Positions 11,669 to 21,959 of a DNA stretch of 64,000 nt are shown here, piece after piece (position 1 is the first letter of the stretch; the number at the start of each line of letters is the position of its first letter). The translations under genes were made by a program, and so were the position numbers. Where the stretch lies: positions 24,810,462-24,874,461 of the forward strand of contig OZ020517.1 of assembly GCA_963971425.1 (NCBI GenBank), in the 5' to 3' direction. This DNA is from Bryoerythrophyllum caledonicum (Eukaryota > Streptophyta > Bryopsida > Pottiales > Pottiaceae). The notes beneath the pieces are model-generated. The model saw only the letters and a list, made by a program, of their open reading frames with translations. It was not told the origin of the DNA and did not search any database.

Positions 11669-14131
11669 TTGCGTGGTTTTGCTATGGGAGACGCTGATGG
11701 GACCGCTGGTGTTGGAGGAAGAGGCACCGGTGGAGTCCAAATGCCTATGGAGGACATTTTAGGGGCGTTGGCCCTATTCATGGAACAACATAGAGCAAAT
11801 CAAGGTGGGCAAGGTGCCACTAAGGCTCTTAAAGCTGTTGTTTCCAAGATTGGAAGGTTCGATGGCAAGAACATCTCTAAGTTCTTGCGAACCTACGTGT
11901 GTGAGATGGAAGTGCATCAGGTTGATGACAATCAAATGATGCACATCTTTGGTATGGCGGTTGTACCTGACATTCGCGACCGGGTTCAAGAGATCCGCGA
12001 GATGGTCATCTCATGGCCAAACTTTGCTGAGCGGCTCCGAGATGAATACTTTGATGAAGACTCTGAGAGAATGACAAAGAGGTCATTTCTTGAATGGGTG
12101 GAGCAACGGCCTGGGAATTCGATGGGTCCCAACGAGCTGTTGAGAGACTTTGAGAAGAAGTTCAGTCAACTACCCATGGCAGAGAGGCGCCTTTTGGATT
12201 CTAGGAAGGCAGAACTTTTTCTCCAAGCAACAGATGCTGCACTTGAAGACAAGCTGCTTCTACTCCTTGGAGATCGTACGACAGAAGGGGGCTTTACCAA
12301 TGATTGGAGGAGGGTTGAAGAAACGGTGATTCTCTTGGCCAAACAACGGCGTGTGAGGTCAAGAGGCGTTGAAGTGGAGCCTATTCAGACTCCGAAGTCT
12401 CTTAAGGTGTCTTTTGCCCCAACACCTTCGACAACTTCGGGACCTACTTTGAAAACCACTAAGACCACCGAAGGAAATGCCCTCGAAGAACTTATTAAGG
12501 GTTTTCGAGAGCTAAGGGTGGAATTTACTGAGTTGAAGAAGGCTAGGGGAGCTTCTTCTTCCCAACCATCCGATGGTGCGAGAAAATATTCAAGGAGGTG
12601 TGTTTGGTGTGATGAGGAGACTGAGCACAATCTCAGAGGCTGTGAATCGTATGAAGAGGCACTCAAGAATGTTCATGTCTACTACAAAGATGGGAAGATT
12701 CACGATGCCTCAACAAACTCTCCATTGGGGACCAATTTTGGAAGAGGTGGAATGAGGAAGCTCATGGAAGAGAAGATGGCAAGATCCAGCTACGTACAAG
12801 TGCACGAAGCTGATACTTACCACGTTCAAGTCGAGCACCATTCAGATAAAGCTTTATCTGTTCAAACTCAAATATTAATGAAGAGAGGAGCTCAAGCCAT
12901 CAGAAGTGCAACTGGATGGGAAGATCCAGTTGATGCAAATAGCATCAGAGCATTTATGTATGAAGAAAAGGACAATGATGAGCTCCGCGAGGCCTCCGTT
13001 GAAGAAAAACGTGTAAGACTTGATGCTGACGATGGTGTTGAGCCAGAAGCAAAGAGAAGATCTCCAGTGCAGAATGAGCCTGCAAAGGAGATGAGAAAGA
13101 GGGTTCCTACACGTTCAAAGCCGACGGACCCTAGTACTGTGCGCCCTAGTGATGCACCGTTACCAAAGGAATGGTGGGAGAAGAATAAAGAGAAAGAGAA
13201 GAATGGGCCAAGCAGACATTCCAGTGATAGCAAAAGAGGAGAAGAAAAAGGAGACTCTACCAAGGTGAAGGGAAAAATGCCTGCTTACAAGCTCCAGTCA
13301 GACATTGAGACCTCTATTGATCTGAAAGGGGTATTGGAGGAAAGGATCTTGGATGCCAAGATCGAATTTACATTGAGAGAAGCACTTGGCATAGCCAAGA
13401 AAGATTTCCATGAGTTAATCATTGACATCATCAAGAGGAAGATGCAGATGACAGCTGAGGCTGTGATGGTCAGAGCTTTAGATACTCACATGACCGAAGA
13501 TGAAGAGACAGAGATTGGTGAGGTATTTGCTATGATGGGTGAGCCAATAGGTCAAGAAGAAGAAATTTCCAAGGAGGAAGCACGAACCTTTCAATTCTCT
13601 TATGATCTTCCCAACATGAAAGAAAATGAAGAGAAGATTGAGTTCGATCTACCATTTTGGGCTAGGGCCACTACTGAAACGAAGATAAAGCTCGGAGGGA
13701 TCGATGACCACGTTTTAGCCCTTGTTGATCATGGTTCAGAGATTAACATAATATCTCGAAATGTCTATGAGAAGGGCAAATGGCCAATCGACACGGATCA
13801 TGGTTGGGTCATGAGAGCAGCTAATAGTGGACGGACTCGGTTGCATGGTGCTTGCCCTGCAGTACTCACGAAGATTGGAGATGTAGAGGTTGAACAAAAT
13901 TTTTTTGTTCAAAATGTTAGCGCCTATCCGATAATTTTGGGCCAACCATTTATCACTGCTTCACGAATGGAGACCAAGGTGTTGGATGACGGGTCTCATT
14001 ATGCCCGTATCCGAAGTGTTGATGGAAAGAGGTCAGTGCAGTTCTTAACGGTGAGACCTGACAATGAGAGGCATCGACTTCAACTCAGAGAAATCCCTCT
14101 ACCAACTTCTTCGAACTTCTCGGATTTCTAG
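11669..14131 (+). CDS. Ty3/Gypsy gag-protease polyprotein ORF
   Basis: An 820-codon ORF. The N-terminal half is the capsid-type Gag region (KFLRTYVCEMEVHQ and YFDEDSERMTKRSFLEWVEQ are characteristic wording). A CCHC zinc knuckle, CVWCDEETEHNLRGC, lies at about residues 311-325. A long charged linker (K/E/R-rich, about 420-560) follows, and then a retropepsin-like segment around residues 675-790 (ALVDHGSEINIIS and later IILGQPFI, the usual second protease landmark). The start was taken as the first ATG after the primer-binding region; a second ATG follows five codons later. In this family Gag forms the particle shell and the protease releases the parts. The ORF is directly followed by the polymerase ORF. 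Confidence 0.9.
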   Translation: MRGFAMGDADGTAGVGGRGTGGVQMPMEDILGALALFMEQHRANQGGQGATKALKAVVSKIGRFDGKNISKFLRTYVCEMEVHQVDDNQMMHIFGMAVVPDIRDRVQEIREMVISWPNFAERLRDEYFDEDSERMTKRSFLEWVEQRPGNSMGPNELLRDFEKKFSQLPMAERRLLDSRKAELFLQATDAALEDKLLLLLGDRTTEGGFTNDWRRVEETVILLAKQRRVRSRGVEVEPIQTPKSLKVSFAPTPSTTSGPTLKTTKTTEGNALEELIKGFRELRVEFTELKKARGASSSQPSDGARKYSRRCVWCDEETEHNLRGCESYEEALKNVHVYYKDGKIHDASTNSPLGTNFGRGGMRKLMEEKMARSSYVQVHEADTYHVQVEHHSDKALSVQTQILMKRGAQAIRSATGWEDPVDANSIRAFMYEEKDNDELREASVEEKRVRLDADDGVEPEAKRRSPVQNEPAKEMRKRVPTRSKPTDPSTVRPSDAPLPKEWWEKNKEKEKNGPSRHSSDSKRGEEKGDSTKVKGKMPAYKLQSDIETSIDLKGVLEERILDAKIEFTLREALGIAKKDFHELIIDIIKRKMQMTAEAVMVRALDTHMTEDEETEIGEVFAMMGEPIGQEEEISKEEARTFQFSYDLPNMKENEEKIEFDLPFWARATTETKIKLGGIDDHVLALVDHGSEINIISRNVYEKGKWPIDTDHGWVMRAANSGRTRLHGACPAVLTKIGDVEVEQNFFVQNVSAYPIILGQPFITASRMETKVLDDGSHYARIRSVDGKRSVQFLTVRPDNERHRLQLREIPLPTSSNFSDF

Positions 14132-14145
14132 AGGGCACACGTGGG

Positions 14146-17100
14146 ATGTGGGGATCCACGGGTGCTAAGGGAACTAAGACTGGTAGATTCCCCAATGTAC
14201 ATACTAGTGTTAAGTGTGGATTTTTAAGTGTGACAAAGTGTGGCTTTGAAAGATTTACGGGTGTCAAAGACTTGGACCATGTATGTAGAAAGCTTGTGAA
14301 AAAGATGGAGAAAAATCTTAAAAAGATGAATGTTGTAGAGGTAGATGAAAGCATTTCTGGTATTTACGAAGAAAATGGAATGCCAGATGATATCTTACAG
14401 ACTTTGCAAGATCTAGAGGCAGATAAGGATGAAGAGAAGATTACACATTGCATTGTCAATGTCCATACAAGTTCAATGTATCATGAGATTTCAACAGCAA
14501 TAACAAAGCTGTGTGACTTCAAAATTGATGGACAGAGACCGGAGGCTGCAGTTTATACAAAATATAAAACTGTGGCCAAGAAAGTGAAGCCAGTGGCTAC
14601 TCAGCTACCATCTGATACTGATGATCATATCAAACAAGCTGAGAAAGAGCCAAGTTTGAGAGAAGCAAGAAGGATTGGACACAAGTTTACCAAAGAGACG
14701 TTGGCAAACTTGAAGATTGGAGGAGATGATTTCTTGACTGAGCCGGAGAAGAAGAAATTTCAGGACATGCTTTCCATGCATGGAAAAGCCTTTGCTTCTT
14801 CGCCAGATGAGATTGGGTGCGTTCAACCAAGTATTGTGGCACCAATGGTTATTTTTACAGTACCACATATACCATGGGATTTGAAGCCAATTCCAGTTCC
14901 TCGAGCTCTACTACCAAAGCTTGTGGAGCTGCTTAAGGAAAAGACACGCATGGGCATACTTGAGCCTTCGATGGCTCCATATTCCAACCGATGGTTCACA
15001 GTGCCAAAGAAATCGGGAGCATTGAGATTCATTCAAGATATGCAGCCAGCAAATGGAGTGACAATCAGAAACAAAGGCTCAGGGCCTAATGTTGATGAAG
15101 TAGCTGAAGCATTTGCGGGGCATGCAATTTATTCCATTGGAGATCTATACTCTGGTTATGATCAATTTCAACTCGCTGCTGAGAGCAGAGATTTAACAAC
15201 CATGAAGACTCCACTTGGATTAGTGCGCATGTGTACATTGCCTCAAGGTGCTACCAACTCGGTGGCACATATGCAGAGCGCCATGAATCAAATCCTAAGA
15301 GATTTTGTGCCTGAAAAAACCATACCATTCGTGGATGACATTCCCATGAAGGGGTGCGAGGAGAAAGAAAGAGACTTAACCATTCAAGATGATGGTTGCA
15401 GAGCCTTTGTGAGTAATCATATTGAAGATGTGGCCAAAATCTTGAGCAAATTGGAGGAGGTCAATTTGACTCTTTCCATTGAGAAGTCCAAGTTTGGGGT
15501 TGATGAGATTTTGGTGGTTGGACACTTGTGTGGTTCTTATGGAAGAAAGCCTAATCCTGAGAAGGTGGATGCTATTGGGAGAATGAAGGCCTGTAGCAAT
15601 GTCACTGAAGTAAGGAGGTTTTTAGGAGCCTGTGTCTTCTACCAAATTTGGATCCCTCATTTTGCTCATATATCAGAACCTCTTTACAAGCTATTGCGCA
15701 AGAGGAACAAATTTGTTTGGCAATGTGAGCAAGACAAAGCTATGATAGAGCTGAAGAAAATCCTGGAGTCACCATCGGTTCTTAAACAAGTGAGTTATAC
15801 TTGTGGAAGACCGGTGATTGTAACTGTTGATACAAGTCCAATAGCTATTGGATGGGCTGTTGGACAAGATGATGAAGAAGGGAAAAGATTTGCTATCCGA
15901 TTTGGAGCAAGGATCTTGACAGAGCGACAAAGGGCTTATCCACAAGTAAAAAGAGAACTCTGGGGTGCCCTTACAGCTCTAAAAGCAGACAGGAACTACT
16001 TGATTGGTGCGGAGGTAGTTTTAGAAACTGACTGCTTGCCTTTGCTGGGGATGATAGCAAATTGTTCTTCACCAGACATTGCAATGCTACGCTGGATAGC
16101 CTACATCAAGTCTTTGAATCCTGTTCTAGTTCACATTGAAGGCAAAAAGAATTCAGTTGCCGATATGTTGTCTAGAGCAAGGTATTTCAAAGAAGAGGAG
16201 ATGATGGCTCACGAACATGGTGAAGAATTGTTACACGGAGGCTATGTGATGAACATAGATGGTGAAAGCACGTCCACTAGAGTATTGCCTTTCAAGGATG
16301 AGCTGTACGAAGGAAAGCTGAGAGATATTGGGCTCTACTTGAGCACAATGGAACGACAAAGAAGTTGGATGGATAAGACATTCAAAGACATCAGACATCA
16401 GTCCTATGGATATCTGCTGAAAGATGGATTTCTATGGAAGAGGGCAAAAAGAGCTGGTGATGTGCCTTTAAGAGTGGTGGGAGACTCTGGAACCAAGACC
16501 CAAATCCTACAAGAGCTTCATGATACACTCTGGGCCGGTCACAGAGGAGTGTGGGCCACTTATACAAAAATCAAGGAGAGATATTGGTGGAAGGGGCTGT
16601 ACAAAGATGTTGAGGAGTTTGTAGCTTCTTGTGTAGTATGCCAATTACAATCCAAGGTGCGACACAGAGACGAATTGCATCCAACTTATCCCATTGCAAT
16701 CCATTTTCAATGGATGATCGATTTGGTTGCTATGCCAAGTGCAATGTGGGGAATGAAGTACCTTGTTTTGGCCCGAGAAGAACTCTCAAACTTTGTTGAG
16801 GGAAGAGCATTGAGGACCAAGGCCACGGAGAATGTATGCCGATTTATACTTGAAGATATTTTTAGTCGGTATGGGAGTATTGGCCGAATGAGAGCTGACA
16901 GAGGAGAGTTGAATGCTACGGAAGCCAAAGAATTTTTCAAGCGATATGGTGTGCAGTTGAAACTGACAACTGCTTACAATCCTGAGGCAAACGGCAAGAT
17001 CGAGAGGGGACATCCTCCAATCATTCATGCTCTAGTCAAAGCTTGCAAAGGGAAGCCTAGTTTATGGCCAAAATTGCTACCGTTTGCACTATGGGCTGAT

Positions 17101-17529
17101 AGAACAACACATAGTACGGTTACCGGTTACATGCCTGTAGAACTTATGTATGGGCAGAAACCTATCATGCCGGTGGAGAACGATATTCCCACATGGGTGT
17201 TTCTTTCATGGGAAGATGGCATCAGTAGGGAAAGACTGTTGGAACTTCGTATTCAGCAGTTGGCAAGATTGCCTGAGGACCTTGAGATAGCCTTGGAGAA
17301 GATGAAAACTGCTAGATTGGGCAACAAAGAACGCTTTGACAAAACACATCGATTGAGGAGAAAGAAGATCAGAGAGGGTGATTGGGTCCTTGTATTTGAT
17401 AGTACATTGGAGCATCAACACAGCACGGTACGGAAATTTGCAAAGAGATGGATTGGACCCTATGTAGTGATTAAAGTGCACCCCAATGGCACTTATTCAC
17501 TTCGAGAGTTAGATGGAGTTTCTCTTTGA
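14146..17529 (+). CDS. Ty3/Gypsy polymerase ORF: reverse transcriptase, RNase H, integrase
   Basis: A 1127-codon ORF that begins just after the gag-protease ORF. The reverse transcriptase region runs from about residue 240 to 480 (RFIQDMQPANGVT, then YSGYDQFQLA, LPQGATNSVAHMQ and the catalytic-loop region FVDDIPMKG). Ty3-type RNase H follows at about 550-680 (VTVDTSPIAIGWAVGQ, LETDCLPLLGMIAN, SVADMLSR). Integrase has the HHCC finger (HRGVW ... CVVCQ, about 800-840), the catalytic core (about 850-1000, including TAYNPEANGKIERGH) and a GPY/F-type module (RWIGPYVVIKVHPNGTYSLREL) near the end. I see no chromodomain. Order RT-RH-INT places it in Ty3/Gypsy rather than Copia. Confidence 0.93.
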   Translation: MWGSTGAKGTKTGRFPNVHTSVKCGFLSVTKCGFERFTGVKDLDHVCRKLVKKMEKNLKKMNVVEVDESISGIYEENGMPDDILQTLQDLEADKDEEKITHCIVNVHTSSMYHEISTAITKLCDFKIDGQRPEAAVYTKYKTVAKKVKPVATQLPSDTDDHIKQAEKEPSLREARRIGHKFTKETLANLKIGGDDFLTEPEKKKFQDMLSMHGKAFASSPDEIGCVQPSIVAPMVIFTVPHIPWDLKPIPVPRALLPKLVELLKEKTRMGILEPSMAPYSNRWFTVPKKSGALRFIQDMQPANGVTIRNKGSGPNVDEVAEAFAGHAIYSIGDLYSGYDQFQLAAESRDLTTMKTPLGLVRMCTLPQGATNSVAHMQSAMNQILRDFVPEKTIPFVDDIPMKGCEEKERDLTIQDDGCRAFVSNHIEDVAKILSKLEEVNLTLSIEKSKFGVDEILVVGHLCGSYGRKPNPEKVDAIGRMKACSNVTEVRRFLGACVFYQIWIPHFAHISEPLYKLLRKRNKFVWQCEQDKAMIELKKILESPSVLKQVSYTCGRPVIVTVDTSPIAIGWAVGQDDEEGKRFAIRFGARILTERQRAYPQVKRELWGALTALKADRNYLIGAEVVLETDCLPLLGMIANCSSPDIAMLRWIAYIKSLNPVLVHIEGKKNSVADMLSRARYFKEEEMMAHEHGEELLHGGYVMNIDGESTSTRVLPFKDELYEGKLRDIGLYLSTMERQRSWMDKTFKDIRHQSYGYLLKDGFLWKRAKRAGDVPLRVVGDSGTKTQILQELHDTLWAGHRGVWATYTKIKERYWWKGLYKDVEEFVASCVVCQLQSKVRHRDELHPTYPIAIHFQWMIDLVAMPSAMWGMKYLVLAREELSNFVEGRALRTKATENVCRFILEDIFSRYGSIGRMRADRGELNATEAKEFFKRYGVQLKLTTAYNPEANGKIERGHPPIIHALVKACKGKPSLWPKLLPFALWADRTTHSTVTGYMPVELMYGQKPIMPVENDIPTWVFLSWEDGISRERLLELRIQQLARLPEDLEIALEKMKTARLGNKERFDKTHRLRRKKIREGDWVLVFDSTLEHQHSTVRKFAKRWIGPYVVIKVHPNGTYSLRELDGVSL

Positions 17530-17730
17530 GTACCAGTGGCTGGAAAACGCATCAAAGTCTTTCGAAGGAGTGACAGGTTTCATCTTGAAGACTTAGAGGA
17601 CATTCTCGATCCACAACAATTTGATGACACTGATCAACCTGAAGATGAAGATGAAGATTTAGAAGATGCAGTTCGGGACAACCAAGATAGTGAGGATGAC
17701 TAAGCTTGGCACATACCAGAGGATGTGCAG

Positions 17731-17746
17731 GTTTGGAGAGGGTGAA
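17731..17746 (+). other. Polypurine tract of the Ty3 element
   Basis: The purine-rich GTTTGGAGAGGGTGAA abuts the first base (TG) of the 3' LTR, the position expected for the plus-strand primer. Confidence 0.7.
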
Positions 17747-19637
17747 TGTCCTGATGGAAATTCTTCCATCATGTACATACAAGTATTAGTCTTTATATGT
17801 GTGGATTTTAATAAGTAAGGAGTTGGGATAAAAAGGTTTGGTCGTGGTGAGAACCACGGTTTGAGGATTTGGGCAAGTGTTAGCATGTAGGTGCTGCACC
17901 GCTCTTGTCACTGCTCAGGGGGGTAGGTAGCGGGTTGACTGGTATTTTTCCTGCCTCACTAGCGAGCCAAGCCGTGGGCCGCTCAACCACTCGACGGGCT
18001 CGATCGGGTTCGAACCCGGACTGGCGGCGGCCACTGACCACGACATTTCCAGCCAACCAAGTCCACGACTTGGCGATCAGGTTGTGCGAATCAACACCTT
18101 TATACGTCCGTTCCATCAGCTAACTTTCGATAAGTTTTTATTTATTTATTTTTTAGTTATTTTTTTTATTTTACTTATCTTGTTGGTTGGAAGGTCTAAA
18201 TTTTTAGTCTTCCAATAAATAAAAGACTAGGGGATTTATGTGGTTGAAAGTGGAAAGGATAAGAAAGTAGCAAAGTACCTTGTGGGGTACTTTGGATAGG
18301 GTGACATGGGCTGGAGTGCCCACGTCCACTTGAGGTGGAAAAGTTGAAAAAGATATTCCTTAGTGTGTGTGTGTGTGTGTGCGGGTGAGAGAGGAAGGGT
18401 TTGGAGCAGAACTTTGACTGTGTGTAACTCGTTGAGCTTGAATGCTATGGAATTGAAAATTTGTGATCTTGTTCCTTGTTTCAAGAGCTTTCCATACTCG
18501 TTTTAAAATTTGAATTCGGAGTTGTAGAGAAAAAGTTATTGAGGTTTTAATTCTGTGAAAACCCGAGGCCATCCATTGAGGGGCAGAGGTTTCGAGGAGC
18601 CACAACTTTTTCTGTAGTTCTCAATTTGATTTGAGATTTTGAGGGACTGTGCATCTCTATCTTAGCTTTATAGAAAGATATTACAATTGAAATTTGGAGT
18701 TGTGAGCAAGAAGTTATAGAGATTTGAATGAATAGGGGTAGGCAGAACTTTGATTGTCCATAACTTTTGGACAGTAGTTTGGAATTGTTTGAGAATTGGA
18801 AGGTGCGTAAACCATGGTCATAGCTCTTCAAAAAGTTAATACAATTTAGATTTGGAGTTTTGAAGAAGAAGTTATGAGCGATTGAATATCTGGAGGGGCA
18901 GAACTTTGAACTCGTATATCTTTCGGACAGTAGTTTAGATTGACTTGAAATTTGGAGGAGTGTTAGTTGTCTGAATTAGCTTTCCAGAGAGCTATTACAC
19001 TTAGTATTTGAAGTTTTGAGTCATCGGTGTCACTTGTTTGAAGGTTACAGCCTTGGTGAAACTTTTCCATTGTGTTTTTGAACACTTCTTTTGAGTTTCT
19101 TAGTGTTTTTGAACACTTGAAGACTTTGGAGTTGAAAGATGGAAGAATTGAAGACTTGAGGATTGAAGAGAAGAGAAGATGGGGACAAGTGTGTTGTGGC
19201 TTGTGGTCCGATTTCTTTTTTTGTGATTCCAAGCCAGTTTTGGAGGCTAGTTGTATTTCAATTCTGTTCTTGTAAACTTTGTTGCGGCGAAGTGGGGTTA
19301 ATTGCCCACACGGTCGTGTTTATGTCGTTCCCACCGGTGAGGCACGTTTGCTGGTCACCGTGGGTTTGAATTTTAGGAGCCAATCTTTCGGACGGTTTCA
19401 GCTTGTGGTCTGGCCGTCCCGTTTTACCCGTCCGAGGCCGTGGTTTCTTATCACCCACCTTTACCCTTAACCTTTTAGAGCCACCACAGGATAGGCCGAC
19501 GGGGAGGAGTTTGAAGACTGAAGACTGAAGACTGAAGACCGAAGACCACAAGATTTGACAGAACTCCGTAGCAGACTATACGAAGTCGCAGCCAGATACC
19601 TCGCGTATTCTCAAAGCGCTCCCCTCTCTACACGACA
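17747..19637 (+). repeat. 3' LTR of the Ty3/Gypsy element
   Basis: It is the same 1891-bp sequence as the 5' LTR at 9744-11634, with the same internal palindrome (18005-18018), TG run and degenerate units. It ends ACACGACA and is followed by CCGGAG. No difference between the two LTRs was found by reading. Confidence 0.93.
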
Positions 19638-21950
19638 CCGGAGTTTGTGACAAGTTAATAGGGAGATTGGTGGAAGTACAGGCATTTTGAGGATTTTGTC
19701 TACCCGGGACAACATGGCTCTCTGGCGAGTCGGGTGGATTTCCCATTCTTCAAGGAGTGGGACTCGAAGGTCTATGAGAGAAAAAGAAGCCTCCCGGTAA
19801 CTTCTACCGGGAAGGAACCGGTAGACCTCCCTTCCTCAACTCCGGAGTCTTTGGTGGAGTCTTCTGTGGCTATACTAATCGAGCTTAAAGAGACTCCACA
19901 TATATCTATACACTAGGGTGAGAGTAGTGATGTCGATGGGGCCCCATTGTGCACCCGGTCACTACCACTTGAATGGTTTCTCCGGCTACTTATTTTTGTT
20001 AGGAAAAGGTTCACCGGTCCCGGGACCGCCGAACCGGGAGTCTTCCAGTTTACCGGTCTACCGGTAATCCGCCGGTGACTAGGCTACCATTGATTTTAGG
20101 ATCTAGATGCCGTTTTGTCTTTTAGTGGAGCTACTTTTGGAGGGTAGCTATTGACTTTAGTGCACCTCCTAGATGCCGTTTTGTCCTTTTGCGGTCTAGT
20201 TTTGGAGTGCAGCTATTGACTTTAGTGCACTCTTTAGATGCCATTTCCACCTTTTGGGGATCTAATTTTGGAGGGTAGCTAGTGGCCTTTGTGTACTTAA
20301 GGACCTTGGGCGCTTGTGTTATGTACTCTTCTCTTTGTTGATCTCCTCGTGTCTTGCTTTCATTGCTTGTGTCTAGAGTCTTTGTTGAGCTTGTGCGAGT
20401 AGACCGAGAGAGTTGAGTCCTCCTAGTGTGTCTTTGCTAGGTGTGCAAGGTTGTGACTTGTTGTGTGTTAAGTGATTTAGTGTGAGTAGAAACATCCCGA
20501 GGGACTAGGATATCCGGGTTAGATAGGTAGAGTGAGGTCCGGGACTTATGCTCTAGACTTTTTACCGGTGGGACCGGGAAGAGTTGCTTACCGGATGGGA
20601 TCTGGGAAGCCCACGGCTATTTATGATAGCTTCCCTTAAGTGGGAAGTGTTCGGATTGGTGGGGAGTAGGGGTGACATCCCCTTTCTCGCGGTACACCGG
20701 GAGACATCCCGGCTAAGCCTAAGTCTGGAGAATATCGGGATTATTACCCTTGTAGTGGATGAGTTCCGACGATCCCAATGGAAGGTTGTTTTGCTTATAT
20801 GATTTGCTTAGTACTAACTTGTTGTGAGTCTTGTATCTTCTTGCTTTGATTCATTGGATGTGGTTGTAGTTGGAACCCGGGCTTGCGTGACCGGTTTACC
20901 AGGACAAGTTCCCGGTAGATTGTGAAGACCGGTGAACCGGTTGCGACCTTTTTAACTCTTTCAAGGTGTAGGGTTAGATTGTGGATATTGTAGCCTCTGG
21001 ACTGCGAGAACGGAGGGCAGTGACTTTCCGAGCACTGTAAAAACTTACCGGAAATGTACTTTGACGCTGAACAGAGTTTAACTGAAACACATGTGGTTAC
21101 TTGTTACCCGTTACTAAGGTACCGGGGAAGCCATCCTTCGGGATGTGCCGAGGTATTATGTGTGGATTGTTGTTAAGATTTAAAGAATTTGATGCACGAT
21201 AAAAATCCCTAGAAACGATCTGGTAAGGTGGGCTTGCTTAAGGTTAATTTCGGTTAATTCTGAGAATAACAAACCACTAGACTACGACATCATCGGTATT
21301 AACATAGAGAGGTTAGAGCATAAGATTAGGACTCCCATTGAGCGTGTAGATCAGCTGCAACAAGTACTTTGAAGTTTCTGGTGACTGATACCGCATATCG
21401 ACAAAGTATAGAAAGAACGTACTTGAGCCAAATGTCGTTAGTTCGTGGACCAAATTTATACACGCTGATGAAGTGTGAGGTTCAAAATGAGAAATGATGA
21501 AGCCCTAGAGACTCAACTTTGGCAGTTCTTGTTCAAAGGTTTTAAGGGCCGGAGCCAGAATGGTCTTGAAAGATCCGAAATGGAACAAGAAGTATTCTAC
21601 CGAAACTTGGAAAACGACTTAGCTTGCAATCAATCCTAATATGCAACATTGGTTGCAGGGTTAGAGATTGCCAAAGATAAAAAGACACATCACCTTTAGG
21701 TGAAAAGAGATTCAAAATTGGTTTGAAACCAAGTTTCAGGGAACTGGGAGGTGCGTGTAGATAACCTACGACCTTATCGCGAACAAGTTGGTAAGCTTAA
21801 ATTCAATTTCAAAACTTCTGAGATTTGGCACATTTTGTTTCAAATCAACAAAAAGAGTGACAAAGTTGCAAAAAACGATTGAAGCACTTCTATTGACAGT
21901 TAGCGGAGATTTCTTCACAGTTAGGAGAGATCTCTTCACATTTAGCGAAG
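19638..21950. other. Older repeat DNA continuing from 9743, probable leader or LTR of a decayed Ty3 element
   Basis: No gene seen. The stretch is studded with ACCGGT/CCGGTA words like those before 9744, so the young element split one older repeat. It runs into the decayed gag relic that begins near 21960, in the same orientation. The simplest reading is that it is the 5' LTR and leader of that fossil. I could not find the matching 3' LTR, so this stays an inference. Confidence 0.4.
20104..20299 (+). repeat. Three tandem units of about 65-66 bp
   Basis: Units begin TAGATGCCGTTTTG at 20104, 20170 and 20235. Each contains TTTTGGAGGGTAGCTA and TTGACTTTAGTGCAC or close variants. The first two are most alike and the third is more diverged. 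Confidence 0.8.
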
Positions 21951-21959
21951 ATTTCTTCA

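Larger units (their letters stand above)
9744..19637 (+). mobile_element. Ty3/Gypsy LTR retrotransposon, apparently whole and young
   Basis: A 9.9-kb element bounded by two 1891-bp direct LTRs (9744-11634 and 17747-19637) that start TGTCCTGATGG and end ACACGACA. The bases before it read ACCGG and those after it CCGG, a 4-5 bp target duplication (the last A of the LTR is ambiguous). The interior holds a primer-binding region right after the 5' LTR, a gag-protease ORF, an RT-RNase H-integrase ORF and a purine-rich tract before the 3' LTR. This domain order is that of Ty3/Gypsy. I could find no difference between the LTRs, which means a recent insertion. It looks whole or very nearly so. Confidence 0.95.
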
